64,000 bases of DNA from positions 1 through 64,000 of the forward strand of contig NZ_AEIU01000110.1 of NCBI RefSeq assembly GCF_000165125.1, given 5' to 3'. The notes below the pieces were generated by a model that was given only the letters and a program-made list of their open reading frames with translations, ran no database searches and was not told the origin of the DNA. The position numbers were made by a program, and so were the translations under genes. This DNA comes from Vibrio caribbeanicus ATCC BAA-2122 (GTDB taxonomy: Bacteria > Pseudomonadota > Gammaproteobacteria > Enterobacterales > Vibrionaceae). Positions 1 through 13,780 of this stretch are shown one piece after another; the first letter of the stretch is position 1; each line of letters starts with the position of its first letter.

Positions 1-3112
<3,112 letters not shown>

Positions 3113-3262
3113 ATAAGGCTCAGCTATGTGCTCAATTAAAATAAAGACAATGATCTGTTAAATATATCGGATAAAGCCACTAAAACTATAGGTGTAGAGG
3201 TAAAAAATGTGTGTCCTGCGCCATATTCGCATTAATCTCACACAAATTTTCAAAATTTGATT

Positions 3263-3291
3263 AAAAAAAGCCCCGCAAAGTAGTGGGGGCT
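3263..3291 (-). terminator. Intrinsic terminator after asd
   Basis: Read on the minus strand, an AGCCCC...GGGGCT stem is followed by TTTTTTT, 20 bases past the asd stop. It separates asd from fimV. Confidence 0.8.
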
Positions 3292-3310
3292 CAAAGAAAT
3301 GAATAATTAA

Positions 3311-4324
3311 TTAATAGTAGTCCCTGATCAAAACTTCAGCGATTTGTACTGCATTCGTTGCAGCCCCCTTTCTCACATTATCAGCAACAACCCACAGGTT
3401 GATACCACTATGATGACTAATGTCGTTTCGTATGCGCCCAACCATGACATTATCTTTGCCACCTGCGTCCCGGACTTGAGTCGGAAAATCATCTCCCTCA
3501 AAAACGTCAATACCATCGGTTTTAGCCAATAGGTTTTTGACTTCTTGAGCATCGATAGGACTACATGTCTCGATATGTAGAGCTTCAGCGTGTCCGTAAA
3601 AAACAGGGACTCGAACACACGTCGGATTGACAGTGATGCCCTGATCATTGAAGATTTTTTGAGTCTCCCACACCATTTTCATTTCTTCTCTGGTGTAACC
3701 GTTTTCTAAAAACTGATCAATTTGTGGGATACAATTGAAGGCAATCTGTTGAGAAAATTGCTCACTTTCAGCTGGCAAACCGTTTAAGAGTTTCGCTGTT
3801 TGTCCTGCAAGCTCATCAATACCTGCTTTCCCGGCACCAGAAACAGATTGATAGGTTGATACATTGATTCTCTCGATGCCAACAGCATCATAAATAGGTT
3901 TAAGTGCCACCAACATCTGAATGGTTGAACAATTAGGGTTTGCAATGATATTGCGATTTCTAAACTCAGCAATCGCTTCCGGATTCACTTCGGGAACGAC
4001 CAAAGGTACATCGTACTCATAACGAAATTGAGAAGTGTTGTCGATAACCACAACTCCCTCATCCGCTGCAATTGGAGCCCATTTTTCAGAAAGCTCTCCG
4101 CCAGCAGAAAACAGAGCAATGTGTACTTGAGACCAATCAAAATTTTCTACATTCTCAACTTTTACTGTTTTTCCACTAAAACGATAGGTCTTTCCCTCGC
4201 TTCGCTCACTGGCCAATAAATACAGTTCACCAACAGGAAATTTTCTTTCCTCTAGCACTTCCAATATGGTTTCACCAACGGCACCCGTTGCACCCAAAAT
4301 GGCAATATTAAATTGCTCGCTCAT
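3311..4324 (-). CDS. asd: Aspartate-semialdehyde dehydrogenase
   Basis: 337 residues. Reduces L-aspartyl-4-phosphate to aspartate semialdehyde with NADPH, the branch point to lysine/diaminopimelate, threonine and methionine. The N-terminal nucleotide loop GATGAVG is at residues 11-17, and the catalytic cysteine is C132 within NPNCST. The later SVSGAGKAG segment also fits the family. It looks like the shorter ASD type common in vibrios rather than the roughly 367-residue E. coli form. Its ATG overlaps the pdxB stop (ATGA), so the two are probably co-transcribed and translationally coupled. A terminator follows at 3263-3291. Confidence 0.95.
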   Translation of the reverse strand: MSEQFNIAILGATGAVGETILEVLEERKFPVGELYLLASERSEGKTYRFSGKTVKVENVENFDWSQVHIALFSAGGELSEKWAPIAADEGVVVIDNTSQFRYEYDVPLVVPEVNPEAIAEFRNRNIIANPNCSTIQMLVALKPIYDAVGIERINVSTYQSVSGAGKAGIDELAGQTAKLLNGLPAESEQFSQQIAFNCIPQIDQFLENGYTREEMKMVWETQKIFNDQGITVNPTCVRVPVFYGHAEALHIETCSPIDAQEVKNLLAKTDGIDVFEGDDFPTQVRDAGGKDNVMVGRIRNDISHHSGINLWVVADNVRKGAATNAVQIAEVLIRDYY

Positions 4325-5454
4325 TCATTTACCTCAACTTGAAAACCAAGTTTTTCTAACATTGTCAGGTGATGATAATCACTGCCTGATACTTTAATGG
4401 AACTATATTCCCGACGATCCCAATAGTGTTTACGCATTTTATCGAATGCACCCTGCATATGGATATTACGACGGAAAAGCGCGTCATCTTTTCGCACATC
4501 ATAAACTAGTTGAGTGATATTGTGCAGTATCGCCTCATTACAGTTTGATTTTAGGTGCAGTGACGGGATAGGTGCTATCGGAAGTAATTCAGCCGCATCT
4601 ACGTTCAGATCGCGATTTAAAAAACGACAAAAATGATTAAAAATCATAGTGGTCCCCCGAGCTTTACCCTCAAGTCCATAGCCAGCAATATGTGGCGTGG
4701 CAAACGCGAGTAAAGGGACTAAGTCTAGATCCACTTGTGGTTCATATTCAAATACATCTAGTACAGCTGTAAAGCCATCGTTTTTTAATAGACGCTGCTT
4801 TAGAGCAGAATTATCGACAATCGCTCCTCGGGCAGCATTTATCAGAATCTGATCACCCCGTAAGCTTGATAACCGTGTTTGATCGAATAGATGATAGGTA
4901 GGATATTCGCTCTCTTTGGTTATCGGCGTGTGCAGCGTTATAATGTCTGCCTGACCTATCAGGGTCTCAAGTGGAGTAAATTCACGTTCATCACCACATG
5001 CCTGCTTTAATGGGTCATTCAGGAGAACTTTTATCCCTATACCTTCCAAACACTGCTGCAGATAAGTACCAACTTCACCAGCACCAATGATCCCAACTGT
5101 TTTATCAAAAATTGAAAAGCCTTGTTCCTGAGCGAGCACCAACATGGCACTGATAACATATTCGGCGACCCCAACTTTGTTACAGCCGGGAGCACCTGTA
5201 AAATAGATCCCCTTCTGTTGCAGAAGATTCTGATCGACATGATCCATACCTGCCGTTGCACTGCCAACAAATTTTAACTGGTTTGCTCGAGCAATAAGTT
5301 CAGAGTCGACTCGGGTCACTGAACGTATCATTAGTGCATCAATATCGACTAAGTCAGAGGCTTCAAGCTCCCTACCCGGCTTTAAAATTACGTTACCGAG
5401 CCGACTAAATAGTTGCTCAGCATAGGGCATATTTTCATCTACAAGAATATTCAT
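4321..5454 (-). CDS. pdxB: Erythronate-4-phosphate dehydrogenase
   Basis: 377 residues. NAD-dependent oxidation of 4-phosphoerythronate in pyridoxal 5'-phosphate synthesis. It is a D-isomer 2-hydroxyacid dehydrogenase: TAGMDHVD lies near residues 67-74, the Rossmann loop GIIGAGEVG at 121-129, the substrate/catalytic Arg segment in [10 protein letters not shown], and the catalytic His in ATPHIAGYG. The C-terminal PdxB-specific dimerisation region (about 285-377) is present. First gene of the pdxB-asd pair, with a 4-base overlap. No strong promoter was identified. Confidence 0.95.
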   Translation of the reverse strand: MNILVDENMPYAEQLFSRLGNVILKPGRELEASDLVDIDALMIRSVTRVDSELIARANQLKFVGSATAGMDHVDQNLLQQKGIYFTGAPGCNKVGVAEYVISAMLVLAQEQGFSIFDKTVGIIGAGEVGTYLQQCLEGIGIKVLLNDPLKQACGDEREFTPLETLIGQADIITLHTPITKESEYPTYHLFDQTRLSSLRGDQILINAARGAIVDNSALKQRLLKNDGFTAVLDVFEYEPQVDLDLVPLLAFATPHIAGYGLEGKARGTTMIFNHFCRFLNRDLNVDAAELLPIAPIPSLHLKSNCNEAILHNITQLVYDVRKDDALFRRNIHMQGAFDKMRKHYWDRREYSSIKVSGSDYHHLTMLEKLGFQVEVNE

Positions 5455-5542
5455 AAACGAGAAGAGTTATTATGGACTGGTGAAAATATTGTGCAGAAAA
5501 CCTCAACCAGTGTCGAGTAATAATCTGCACTTTAACTGAAAG

Positions 5543-5568
5543 AAAAATGCCCGATATAAAATCGGGCA
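5543..5568 (-). terminator. Intrinsic terminator after fabB
   Basis: Perfect 8-bp stem TGCCCGAT/ATCGGGCA with a 5-base loop, followed on the minus strand by TTTTT. A second perfect hairpin (GAGCCCAA/TTGGGCTC, 5669-5689) lies just after the fabB stop but has no U-tract. Confidence 0.85.
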
Positions 5569-5701
5569 ACAATCCAGAACAAAAGGAATTTAGCTCGCTC
5601 TCCAGGAACTAAAATCTGCGTCTGTGATTAAACTTGAAAAAGTTTGATCGGCTCTGGAAATCTCGTAGAGCCCAAAGATATTGGGCTCTCATCCTAAGCA
5701 G

Positions 5702-6913
5702 TTATGCCTCAAATTTTTTAATCACAAGCGTGGCGTTGGTACCGCCAAAACCAAAGCTATTAGACATGACAGTATTGAGCTGTGCGTCGCGCGCTTCTGA
5801 CACAATATCAAGGCCTTGCGCCGCTTCATCTAGATTAGCGATATTGATGCTTGGGGCAATGAAGTTATTATCAAGCATAAGAGTCGAGTAAATCGCCTCA
5901 TGCACGCCAGCAGCACCAAGAGCATGACCTGTCATAGCTTTTGTCGCTGAAATTGCAGGGCTATTGTCGCCAAAAAGCTCTTGAATAGCACCGAGCTCTT
6001 TGACATCACCAACGGGTGTAGAGGTGCCATGAGTATTGATGTAATCAACGCTCTCAACATCTTGCATAGCCATCTTCATACAACGAATCGCTCCTTCACC
6101 TGATGGTGCTACCATATCGTAGCCATCAGAAGTCGCACCATAACCCACAATTTCGCCGTAGATCTTAGCACCACGCGCTAAAGCATGCTCCAATTCTTCG
6201 ACAACTAACATACCGCCACCACCAGAGATTACAAAGCCATCACGATCCGCGTCATAGGTGCGTGAAGCTTGATCTGGTGTTTCATTGTATTTGGTAGAAA
6301 GAGCACCCATAGCATCAAACATCATGGTTTGTGACCAATCAAGTTCTTCACCACCACCGGCAAAAACAATATCTTGTTTACCAAGTTGAATAAGTTCCAT
6401 CGCGTGGCCAATACAATGTGCTGATGTCGCACAAGCTGAGCTCATAGAGTAATTAACACCGCGAATTTTGAACGGTGTGGCCAGACACGCAGAAACAGTC
6501 GAAGACATGGTGCGAGGAACCATATACGGCCCAACGCGCTTAACGCCTTTCGCGCGCATCGTATCTGTCGCGACTGTCTGATTCAATGCAGAGGCACCGC
6601 CTGAACCTGCAACGATACCAGTGCGATCACTTGAAACCAAGTCTTCAGGTAACCCTGCATCTTCTATCGCTTGCTGCATTGATAGGTATGCATAAGCAGC
6701 CGCATCACCCATAAAGCGCATCTGTTTACGATCAATCAATTCTGAAGGATTGATCTTCAAATCCCCCCAAACTTGAGAGCGTAAACCTTGCTCTTTAAAT
6801 TGTTCAGAGGCAGTAATACCAGATTTACCTGCTTTAAGAGACGCTAAAACTTCTTCGACGTTGTTGCCGATACTTGAGACGATTCCCATACCGGTGATCA
6901 CGACTCGTTTCAT
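5702..6913 (-). CDS. fabB: 3-oxoacyl-[acyl-carrier-protein] synthase I
   Basis: 403 residues from ATG 6913. Condenses malonyl-ACP with acyl-ACP and is essential for unsaturated fatty acid elongation. The nucleophile is C161 in [10 protein letters not shown]; the two catalytic histidines are in [10 protein letters not shown] and TGHALGAAG. The Gly-rich C-terminal loop [12 protein letters not shown] is present. An upstream in-frame start would add seven residues (MNYRNVI), but AGGA lies at the right distance before [10 protein letters not shown], which also matches the usual family start. Divergent from mnmC, a conserved gammaproteobacterial arrangement. Confidence 0.96.
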   Translation of the reverse strand: MKRVVITGMGIVSSIGNNVEEVLASLKAGKSGITASEQFKEQGLRSQVWGDLKINPSELIDRKQMRFMGDAAAYAYLSMQQAIEDAGLPEDLVSSDRTGIVAGSGGASALNQTVATDTMRAKGVKRVGPYMVPRTMSSTVSACLATPFKIRGVNYSMSSACATSAHCIGHAMELIQLGKQDIVFAGGGEELDWSQTMMFDAMGALSTKYNETPDQASRTYDADRDGFVISGGGGMLVVEELEHALARGAKIYGEIVGYGATSDGYDMVAPSGEGAIRCMKMAMQDVESVDYINTHGTSTPVGDVKELGAIQELFGDNSPAISATKAMTGHALGAAGVHEAIYSTLMLDNNFIAPSINIANLDEAAQGLDIVSEARDAQLNTVMSNSFGFGGTNATLVIKKFEA

Positions 6914-7041
6914 TATGACATTCCTATAATTCAAAAATCAGCTAGATAATAACTAACATATGTGAGAAAAGTGGTCAGCTTTCCCATAAAACCGTACAAT
7001 AAACCCAATAATATCGCCTTCAATCGCATATCTCAGATACT

Positions 7042-9066
7042 ATGGCCTCAATAACCAACGCAAAACTCGAATGGAATGAGTCAGGAACACCCGTTTCAGA
7101 CCATTTCGATGATGTTTACTTTTCCAATGTCAATGGCTTGGAAGAAACTCGCTATGTCTTTTTACAAAGCAATCATCTGCCAGAAAGATGGCAAACATAT
7201 GAACAGAGGCGATTTGTTATTGCCGAAACTGGCTTTGGTACTGGGCTCAATTTTTTAGCAGCATGGCAAGCTTTCGCTGCATTCTTACGAAATAATCCAG
7301 GCTCTGTATTAAAAGAATTACATTTTATTAGCTTCGAGAAGTTTCCCGTAAGTCGAGAAGACCTAATCAAAGCGCACAAAGCTTGGCCAGAATTGTCTGA
7401 ACTTAGTCGAGAGCTTGTTGAGCATTATCCGATCGCCACTCCTGAGTGTCATCGTATCGTTCTTGGCAACGGTGCAATTACATTAGATCTTTGGTTCGGC
7501 GATATAAAGGACTGTATGCCAAAGGTGCCAGTAAACGAGAAAGGCCTTGTTGATACATGGTTTTTAGATGGCTTTGCGCCAAGTAAAAATCCTGAAATGT
7601 GGAATCAACAACTATTCGACAACATGGTAAAACTGGGGAAAAAAGATTGCAGTTGCGCCACATTTACCGCCGCGGGCTTCGTCAGACGTGGCCTGATTGA
7701 CGCTGGCTTTGAAATGAAAAAAGTCAAAGGATTTGGCACCAAAAGGGACATGCTTGCAGGTACAATGACCGCAAAGGTGGCACAGTCAAATTTTAAACCT
7801 TGGTTTTATCGTGAGTCTAATGAACATGTCAAAAATGTAGCGATTATCGGTGGCGGTATTGCCAGTGCGGCCCTCGCTGAGTCGCTGACAAGACGGGGCC
7901 TAAACGTCAGCCTATATTGCCAAGATACTCGAGCAGCACAAGGTGCTTCGGGTAATTTACAAGGCGCAATATACCCGCTCTTAAATGGCGATCACTCAGG
8001 GGTGTCTAGGGTATTTACTCCTGCTTTTCTGTTTGCTCGTCAATTTATCAATCAGGCAGCTCAACGTTTCGAGTTTAACCATGATTGGTGTGGCGTGACG
8101 CAATTAATGTGGTGTGACGATGCAACAACTAAACTAAATAAAATTCTCAATGCAGGCTTTAACCCTGAGCTTGTCCACTCTCTTGATGCCACTCAGACCA
8201 ACAATACGGTTGGTTTAAATGTCGACCATCCAAGTATCTATTATCCTTTGGGTGGATGGGTGTGCCCCGCGCAATTGACCGAGAAAATTTTTGAGCATTT
8301 GGCGAAACACGATAATTTTCAGCCTTTTTTTGAAACAAAGATTGAACGTTTAGAATGGTGTGATCTTGAGCGTGTATGGTCAATATTTAGTAGAGATAAA
8401 CAATACGTTCACGACACGGTGATTATAGCCAACGGTCATCAGTTTTCTGATTTTAGTCAAAGCTCCGATCTTCCATTAGGCAAAGTCAAAGGACAAATCA
8501 GTCATATCGCGAGCAATTCAGAGCTCGAAAAACTTAATTCTGTCCTCTGTTATGATGGCTATATGACGCCAATCAGTCCTGATAACAATAGGCTTTGTAT
8601 CGGTGCAAGTTACGATCGCGATAATCTGAACACAGACTTTGACCCTATAGCTCAAGTAGAAAACATCGAGAAACTAAAGAAATGCATTCCTAATAAGGCT
8701 TGGACTGAACAAGTAGATGCTTCTGATAATCAATCGAGACAAGGGATACGTTGTGTCAGTCGTGATCACTTACCTTTTGTCGGAAATGTGGGAAAGTTGG
8801 AAGAAATAAAAGCCATCTATAACGATCTGCCTAAAAAGAAGAATCAACAAGTCCCGAACGTTTCGAGTCACCCTAATCTTTACTGTCTATTGGGGCTTGG
8901 CTCAAGAGGGCTGAGCACTGCGCCACTAATGGCAGAGGTGCTCGCTTCACAGATCTGCCAAGACCCTATCCCTCTCCCTAACGATATTCTCGAACTACTA
9001 CACCCAAGTCGAATGTGGGTAAGAAAGCTCAAAAAAGGAAAGCCGATAACCGAACAAGATCGTTAG
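7042..9066 (+). CDS. mnmC: Bifunctional tRNA (mnm5s2U34) methyltransferase / FAD-dependent oxidoreductase MnmC
   Basis: 674 residues. Completes the wobble modification mnm5s2U34: the FAD domain removes the carboxymethyl group from cmnm5s2U, then the SAM domain methylates nm5s2U. The N-terminal DUF752/methyltransferase domain has the SAM loop [11 protein letters not shown] (about 61-71) and [17 protein letters not shown]. The C-terminal oxidase domain begins near residue 265 with the FAD loop [15 protein letters not shown] and carries [15 protein letters not shown] near the end. Both domains are complete. A perfect inverted repeat follows the gene. Confidence 0.95.
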   Translation: MASITNAKLEWNESGTPVSDHFDDVYFSNVNGLEETRYVFLQSNHLPERWQTYEQRRFVIAETGFGTGLNFLAAWQAFAAFLRNNPGSVLKELHFISFEKFPVSREDLIKAHKAWPELSELSRELVEHYPIATPECHRIVLGNGAITLDLWFGDIKDCMPKVPVNEKGLVDTWFLDGFAPSKNPEMWNQQLFDNMVKLGKKDCSCATFTAAGFVRRGLIDAGFEMKKVKGFGTKRDMLAGTMTAKVAQSNFKPWFYRESNEHVKNVAIIGGGIASAALAESLTRRGLNVSLYCQDTRAAQGASGNLQGAIYPLLNGDHSGVSRVFTPAFLFARQFINQAAQRFEFNHDWCGVTQLMWCDDATTKLNKILNAGFNPELVHSLDATQTNNTVGLNVDHPSIYYPLGGWVCPAQLTEKIFEHLAKHDNFQPFFETKIERLEWCDLERVWSIFSRDKQYVHDTVIIANGHQFSDFSQSSDLPLGKVKGQISHIASNSELEKLNSVLCYDGYMTPISPDNNRLCIGASYDRDNLNTDFDPIAQVENIEKLKKCIPNKAWTEQVDASDNQSRQGIRCVSRDHLPFVGNVGKLEEIKAIYNDLPKKKNQQVPNVSSHPNLYCLLGLGSRGLSTAPLMAEVLASQICQDPIPLPNDILELLHPSRMWVRKLKKGKPITEQDR

Positions 9067-9084
9067 AGTAGAGTACTTGGTTAA

Positions 9085-9117
9085 ATAGTCACGTTGGATA
9101 ACTCTAACGTGACTATT
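9085..9117. terminator. Hairpin between convergent mnmC and yfcL
   Basis: Perfect 12-bp inverted repeat AATAGTCACGTT/AACGTGACTATT with a 9-base loop, between two convergent genes. Neither side has a long U-tract, so termination is inferred from position and stem quality. Confidence 0.6.
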
Positions 9118-9126
9118 CAGAAGTGG

Positions 9127-9390
9127 TTAGGCGTTATTGACCAATTCCAACCACAAATCATTCACGATAATACGATCGGCAGGTGACAACTCTGAGCGCG
9201 CTTCATCTAGGCTCTCTTGGATCCGCGTTTTGAGCTGCTCAATATCAGAGATACCTTCTTCCTCACACGCTGCGGCAGAGAGTGAGATATGCCCACGTAA
9301 GTACCCACCGGCAAAAAGCTCATCGTCTGAAGCTGTCGCAATACGCATATCAATTAATTCAAGAAGCTGCTCTTCAAATTCAATAATCAT
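9127..9390 (-). CDS. yfcL: YfcL family protein
   Basis: 87 residues, acidic and helical (MIIEFEEQLLELIDMRIATA at the start). It resembles the small YfcL family found near mnmC, fabB and epmC in enterics and vibrios. No catalytic motif, signal peptide or membrane segment is seen and the function is unknown. Family assignment rests on length, sequence feel and neighbourhood. Confidence 0.8.
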   Translation of the reverse strand: MIIEFEEQLLELIDMRIATASDDELFAGGYLRGHISLSAAACEEEGISDIEQLKTRIQESLDEARSELSPADRIIVNDLWLELVNNA

Positions 9391-9549
9391 GGTGCAATTA
9401 TGCCTAAGTTATATTCATTCTTAAAAACGCGCGCAAGCTTCTCATATCAGTGAAGGCAAAGCAATCTATTGACTAATAGCAACCCAATATCGAAATTATT
9501 TTTGTCGGTTGAACACGCAGAATCGATGAAATAAGCAAACAGCCTATGC

Positions 9550-10080
9550 TTAAGTCACAACAAATACCTCTTCGGTAAGCTGCGGTGTTTGATAAAACGC
9601 ACGAAGTGCCTCTGACAACAGCTTGACTCTATGGGGAAGACCACTTTTCAGAATATCGAGGACTTCTCGGTGAACACGAGTCATAAATGCAATTCTGTTT
9701 GGCTCAAAGTCACCGTTTAAATTATCACAACTGACTGTAAACGGAAAACCAGCACTTTGAGAGAGGATCCATTCATAAGCTTGGGGGCGTACTTCAACCC
9801 GTTCAAATTCTTCCTGACGCGCTTGTGTTCTTCCATCCGGTTCATACCAATAACCAAAATCTTCAAGCAACCTTCTCTGCGGTCCTGCTACGCACCAGTG
9901 TGAAATCTCATGAAGGGCTGATGAAAAAAAGCCATTGGCAAAAACAATTCTGTGAAAAGGAGTTTGCTCACTTGCTGGAAGATAAATGGGCTCATCTGTG
10001 CCCAATTCAAGCCGAGTTTGAAAGTCCTCAAAAAAGGTATTGTCAAAAATAGTGATTAAATCTTGATATTCATGTTTCAT
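9550..10080 (-). CDS. epmC: Elongation factor P hydroxylase EpmC
   Basis: 176 residues, close to E. coli EpmC (YfcM). Hydroxylates the beta-lysyl-lysine on EF-P, the last step after EpmA and EpmB. The likely metal site is the HEISHW motif near residue 57 (HExxH-like), followed by conserved GYWYEPDGRTQARQEEFE and RPQAYEWI segments characteristic of the family. It stands alone on the minus strand with about 160 bases before yfcL. The other EF-P modification genes are not in this window. Confidence 0.9.
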   Translation of the reverse strand: MKHEYQDLITIFDNTFFEDFQTRLELGTDEPIYLPASEQTPFHRIVFANGFFSSALHEISHWCVAGPQRRLLEDFGYWYEPDGRTQARQEEFERVEVRPQAYEWILSQSAGFPFTVSCDNLNGDFEPNRIAFMTRVHREVLDILKSGLPHRVKLLSEALRAFYQTPQLTEEVFVVT

Positions 10081-10160
10081 CAGCTGGTTTACAACTTACA
10101 TTTACTTGGCCAACAATTTTCGCACTTTTAATAGATAAGTCAAAGTTAGATATAATTTGA

Positions 10161-10175
10161 ATTAGAAATTCTAAT
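10161..10175. promoter_or_regulatory. 15-bp dyad between epmC and the TRIC gene
   Basis: ATTAGAA-A-TTCTAAT is a perfect odd-length palindrome just after a TATAAT at 10151-10156 in the divergent intergenic region. It could be an operator for either gene; no regulator is recognisable. Confidence 0.35.
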
Positions 10176-10292
10176 CCGAAACGTTCGTTTTTACCTATAT
10201 TTTATCATTCGTCACAGATCACATTTCTCTCTAAAATCTCTTTATCGTTATAGAGAGCTATTTGTTTATCGCCATTATTTGAGATCCCATTC

Positions 10293-10916
10293 ATGTTACT
10301 GAGTGTATTGTATATTATTGGTATTACCGCAGAAGCAATGACCGGAGCCATGAGCGCAGGACGTCGTAAAATGGACTGGTTTGGTGTCATGCTTGTTGCC
10401 AGCGCAACAGCAATCGGTGGTGGTACAATTCGAGATATTCTACTAGGACACTATCCCTTGGGCTGGGTTGAAAATCCCCAGTTCCTTGCGATCACCTGTA
10501 TTGCAGGAGTACTAACCACAGGCATTGCAAAATGGATAGTTAAACTAAAAGGCCTCTTTATTCGACTTGATGCACTTGGCCTTATCGTTTTTAGTATCAT
10601 AGGGACCAAAATTGCCTTGGGGATGGGACTGCATGCTTTAATTTGTATGGTATCGGCACTAGTTACTGGCGTATTCGGCGGTTTGCTGCGTGACTTGATC
10701 TGTCGTCAAACACCATTAGTTTTACATGAGGAGCTGTATGCCTCAGTAGCACTCGCCTCTTCTGGGTTATATTTAGTGTTGATCAATTTTTCCGTTAATG
10801 ACGTTACCGCGACAATAATTACTTTAGTGGCCGGTTATACCCTGAGAATGGCTGCAGTCAGATATAATTGGCGCTTGCCCTCGTTCAATTACGATACCGA
10901 AACACCTTTTCATTAA
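10293..10916 (+). CDS. Trimeric intracellular cation channel (TRIC)/UPF0126 family membrane protein
   Basis: 207 residues with about seven predicted membrane helices and an internal duplication. Each half carries a glycine-rich GGG-x-x-RD segment (GGGTIRDILLG near residue 42 and GGLLRDLICRQ near 128), the hallmark of the UPF0126/TRIC family (E. coli YadS and YicG). Members form trimeric cation channels in the inner membrane; the physiological ion here cannot be told from sequence. Monocistronic, between epmC (divergent) and aroC (convergent). Confidence 0.88.
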   Translation: MLLSVLYIIGITAEAMTGAMSAGRRKMDWFGVMLVASATAIGGGTIRDILLGHYPLGWVENPQFLAITCIAGVLTTGIAKWIVKLKGLFIRLDALGLIVFSIIGTKIALGMGLHALICMVSALVTGVFGGLLRDLICRQTPLVLHEELYASVALASSGLYLVLINFSVNDVTATIITLVAGYTLRMAAVRYNWRLPSFNYDTETPFH

Positions 10917-10918
10917 AC

Positions 10919-10949
10919 AAAAAAGAAGCCCACCAATTTGGTGGACTTC
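10919..10949 (-). terminator. Intrinsic terminator after aroC
   Basis: Read on the minus strand: a GAAG-x-CCACC stem with its GGTGG-x-CTTC partner, loop AAATT, then TTTTTTG. It lies 13 bases past the aroC stop and also separates it from the convergent TRIC gene. Confidence 0.8.
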
Positions 10950-10961
10950 ATAAATGGCCGC

Positions 10962-12047
10962 TCAGATAGCTGGAGTTTCTGTCACTACGCCGTGATTCTG
11001 CCCTCGATGGCGGAGCAGGTGATCTAGGATCACGATCGCTAACATCGCCTCCGCAATTGGCACTGCGCGAATACCTACACAAGGGTCATGACGGCCTTTG
11101 GTGATAAGCTCAGTCGACTCTCCGTTGCGGTTAATCGTCTCACCAGGAACCGTAATACTCGATGTAGGCTTTAGTGCAATGTTAGCAACAATTTCTTGTC
11201 CTGTTGATATTCCACCCAATACACCACCGGAATGATTACTTGCAAATCCTTTGGGAGTAAGCGCATCACGATGCTCACTACCTTTTTGCTTCACCACATC
11301 AAAACCATCGCCAATTTCGACACCTTTTACGGCATTTATACTCATGAGTGCATGGGCGATATCGGCATCTAAGCGGTCAAAGACTGGCTCTCCTAACCCA
11401 ACAGGAACTCCCGTAGCCACAACCTGAATTTTGGCACCTATCGAATCGCCCTGCTTTTTTAAATCACGAATAAGCTGATCGAACTCTGAGACTTTATCGC
11501 TATCTGGACAAAAGAAAGCATTATTTTCGATCTCATCCCAATCGACTTTTTGAATCGAAACATCGCCCATCTGAGATAAATAGGCTCGGATCTCAATACC
11601 AAATTCTTGTTTGAGGTACTTCTTAGCAATCGCACCTGCGGCAACGCGCATCGCGGTTTCCCTTGCCGACGAACGTCCACCTCCGCGATAATCTCTCACA
11701 CCATACTTTTGATGATAGGTATAGTCTGCATGTCCCGGGCGAAACTTGTCTTTGATCTCAGAGTAGTCTTTTGAACGCTGGTCGGTGTTTTCTATCAGAA
11801 GACCGATCGAAGTTCCTGTTGTTTTTCCCTCAAAAACGCCTGAAAGTATTTTCACTTCATCTGGCTCGCGACGAGCGGTTGTGTAACGCGATGTTCCAGG
11901 ACGACGGCGGTCAAGGTCAACCTGAATATCCGACTCACTAATTTCAAGCCCAGGTGGGCAGCCATCAACAATACATCCGAGAGCTAATCCGTGACTTTCC
12001 CCAAAAGTCGTCACGCGAAAATGTTGACCGATACTATTTCCTGCCAT
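10962..12047 (-). CDS. aroC: Chorismate synthase
   Basis: 361 residues. FMN-dependent anti-elimination converting EPSP to chorismate, the end of the shikimate pathway. Family signatures are seen: [18 protein letters not shown] at residues 16-33, [14 protein letters not shown] and [18 protein letters not shown] in the middle, and the C-terminal [24 protein letters not shown] Shine-Dalgarno lies before the ATG. prmB lies upstream but has its own terminator at 12178-12213, so aroC probably has a separate promoter in the 12048-12177 interval. Confidence 0.97.
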   Translation of the reverse strand: MAGNSIGQHFRVTTFGESHGLALGCIVDGCPPGLEISESDIQVDLDRRRPGTSRYTTARREPDEVKILSGVFEGKTTGTSIGLLIENTDQRSKDYSEIKDKFRPGHADYTYHQKYGVRDYRGGGRSSARETAMRVAAGAIAKKYLKQEFGIEIRAYLSQMGDVSIQKVDWDEIENNAFFCPDSDKVSEFDQLIRDLKKQGDSIGAKIQVVATGVPVGLGEPVFDRLDADIAHALMSINAVKGVEIGDGFDVVKQKGSEHRDALTPKGFASNHSGGVLGGISTGQEIVANIALKPTSSITVPGETINRNGESTELITKGRHDPCVGIRAVPIAEAMLAIVILDHLLRHRGQNHGVVTETPAI

Positions 12048-12177
12048 TTGTTCCTCAAACTTTTCCGTCCATGTATACCTTTAGGTGTGTACAATTAGGT
12101 TTACACTTGAATGATAATAAAATTTATAGTGACTTCATTGTGATTTGATGTAAACCCCTAATCACGATTTATACAAA

Positions 12178-12213
12178 GAAAAAGCGCCACGTAGACTCTC
12201 GACTTGGCGCTTT
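12178..12213 (-). terminator. Intrinsic terminator after prmB
   Basis: Perfect 9-bp stem AAAGCGCCA/TGGCGCTTT with a 15-base loop, then a T-rich run on the minus strand, 27 bases after the prmB stop. Confidence 0.8.
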
Positions 12214-12239
12214 CAACATAAAACTAACCGTCTAGTTTT

Positions 12240-13172
12240 TTAGTCTTTATAAAGAGCAAAGTCTTTTGCATGCTCAATCAATTGTTCACGCGTTAGCATA
12301 AAGACACCATGCCCACCGTTCTCAAATTCAATCCATGTAAAAGGAATGTGTGGATACTGTTCTATCATATGCACCATAGAATTACCGACTTCACAAATAA
12401 GAAGGCCTTTATCCGTCAAATAATCTGGTGCATTGGCTAAAATGCGTCTCACCAACTTAAGACCATCGGTACCTGCCGCTAAACCGAGTTCCGGTTCATG
12501 GGTAAACTCATCAGGGAGGCTGTTCATATCTTCCTGATCAACATAAGGTGGATTGGAAACAATCAGGTTGTACTTCTCAACCGTTAAATCCCTAAACAAA
12601 TCAGAGCGAATAGGAAAGACTTGTTGTTCCATACCATGATCTTGAATGTTTTCCTCTGCAACATCTAAAGCATCTGCAGAAATATCAATGGCGTCTACCT
12701 CAGCTTCAGGAAACGCGTGTGCGCAGGCAATGGCAATACACCCACTGCCTGTACACATATCCATAATTCGAATTGGTTCTTCCACCAACCAGGGCTGGAA
12801 TTGAGCTTCAATAAGCTCGCCGATTGGAGAGCGAGGGACAAGTACACGCTCATCAACGAAAAACTCAAGACCACAAAACCAAGCTTTATTTGTCAAATAT
12901 GCGGTTGGAGTTCGCTCGTTAATTCGTTTTACCACTCTTTCAACAATTCGCATCCTTTCACTTGTCGTCAAACGTGAATTCAATACGTGTGTTGGCACAT
13001 CAATCGGTAAATACAGTGTAGGTAAAACCAACTGTACCGCCTCATCCCACGCATTATCGGTCCCATGACCATAAAATAGATTCGCAGCATTAAAGCGGCT
13101 CACAGTCCAACGAACCATATCCTGAAGGGTGTGAAGCTCCGAAACCGCTTCTTCTACAAAAATCTTATCCAA
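12240..13172 (-). CDS. prmB: Ribosomal protein uL3 glutamine N5-methyltransferase
   Basis: 310 residues from a TTG start at 13172. Methylates a glutamine of ribosomal protein L3 using SAM. The start is set by GGAGG five bases before TTG and by the protein start [10 protein letters not shown], which matches the family; a TTG four codons upstream lies inside that Shine-Dalgarno region. The SAM loop [11 protein letters not shown] (about 139-149) and the catalytic NPPY (207-210) are present, with the N-terminal helical substrate domain before them. Divergent from smrB; the two starts are 62 bases apart. Confidence 0.94.
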   Translation of the reverse strand: MDKIFVEEAVSELHTLQDMVRWTVSRFNAANLFYGHGTDNAWDEAVQLVLPTLYLPIDVPTHVLNSRLTTSERMRIVERVVKRINERTPTAYLTNKAWFCGLEFFVDERVLVPRSPIGELIEAQFQPWLVEEPIRIMDMCTGSGCIAIACAHAFPEAEVDAIDISADALDVAEENIQDHGMEQQVFPIRSDLFRDLTVEKYNLIVSNPPYVDQEDMNSLPDEFTHEPELGLAAGTDGLKLVRRILANAPDYLTDKGLLICEVGNSMVHMIEQYPHIPFTWIEFENGGHGVFMLTREQLIEHAKDFALYKD

Positions 13173-13234
13173 AATTGCCTCCAAAAAGCGCTACAATACT
13201 GCCATCACATTGTTACAAGTCATATGCAAGTCCC

Positions 13235-13765
13235 ATGAGTAAAAAAGACCAAAACAAAAACGATGATTTTTCTCTGTTCAAAGAAGCAGTACAGGGCGTA
13301 AAAAAGTTATCACAGGATACCATAATCCAACAGCCAAAAAGAAATAACAGACAAAAAGAAGTCACTCGAAGTTCCCGTGAAGCGAGTGATAGCGAGTTTT
13401 ATTTTTCTGATGAATTTGTCCCATTATTGAGTGATTCAGGTCCAACGCGCTATGCAAGAAGTGATGTATCACAATATGAATTGAAACGACTCCGACGAGG
13501 CGTTTATGTTCCTGATGTTTTTTTAGATATGCATGGAATGACACAAAATGAGGCAAAGCGTGAACTTGGCGCAATGATCGCCTATTGTGTTAAAAACGAA
13601 ATCTCATGTGCCTGTGTTCAACATGGTATTGGTAAGCATATTCTCAAGCAAAAAACACCATTGTGGTTAGCCCAGCACCCAGACATTCTCGCATTTCATC
13701 AAGCGCCGCTTGAGTATGGTGGCGACGGAGCACTGCTGGTTTTATTATCCATTCCTGAAAAGTAG
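13235..13765 (+). CDS. smrB: Smr-domain ribosome rescue endonuclease SmrB
   Basis: 176 residues from ATG 13235. SmrB-type proteins cleave mRNA at collided ribosomes. The basic N-terminal segment (MSKKDQNKNDDFSLFKEAV) is typical, and the Smr domain carries LDMHGMTQNEAK (near residue 97), the Gly-rich HGIGKHILKQKTPLWL and a C-terminal YGGDGALLVLL. The upstream in-frame ATG at 13175 would add 20 residues overlapping the prmB start region and is not favoured. Convergent with flhB, 15 bases apart, with no obvious terminator between them. Confidence 0.92.
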   Translation: MSKKDQNKNDDFSLFKEAVQGVKKLSQDTIIQQPKRNNRQKEVTRSSREASDSEFYFSDEFVPLLSDSGPTRYARSDVSQYELKRLRRGVYVPDVFLDMHGMTQNEAKRELGAMIAYCVKNEISCACVQHGIGKHILKQKTPLWLAQHPDILAFHQAPLEYGGDGALLVLLSIPEK

Positions 13766-13780
13766 AGCAGACCAAATTGT

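Noticed and set aside
5668-5690. Second fabB terminator
   Set aside because: The perfect hairpin GAGCCCAA/TTGGGCTC lacks a T run; the hairpin at 5543-5568 has one and is the better candidate.
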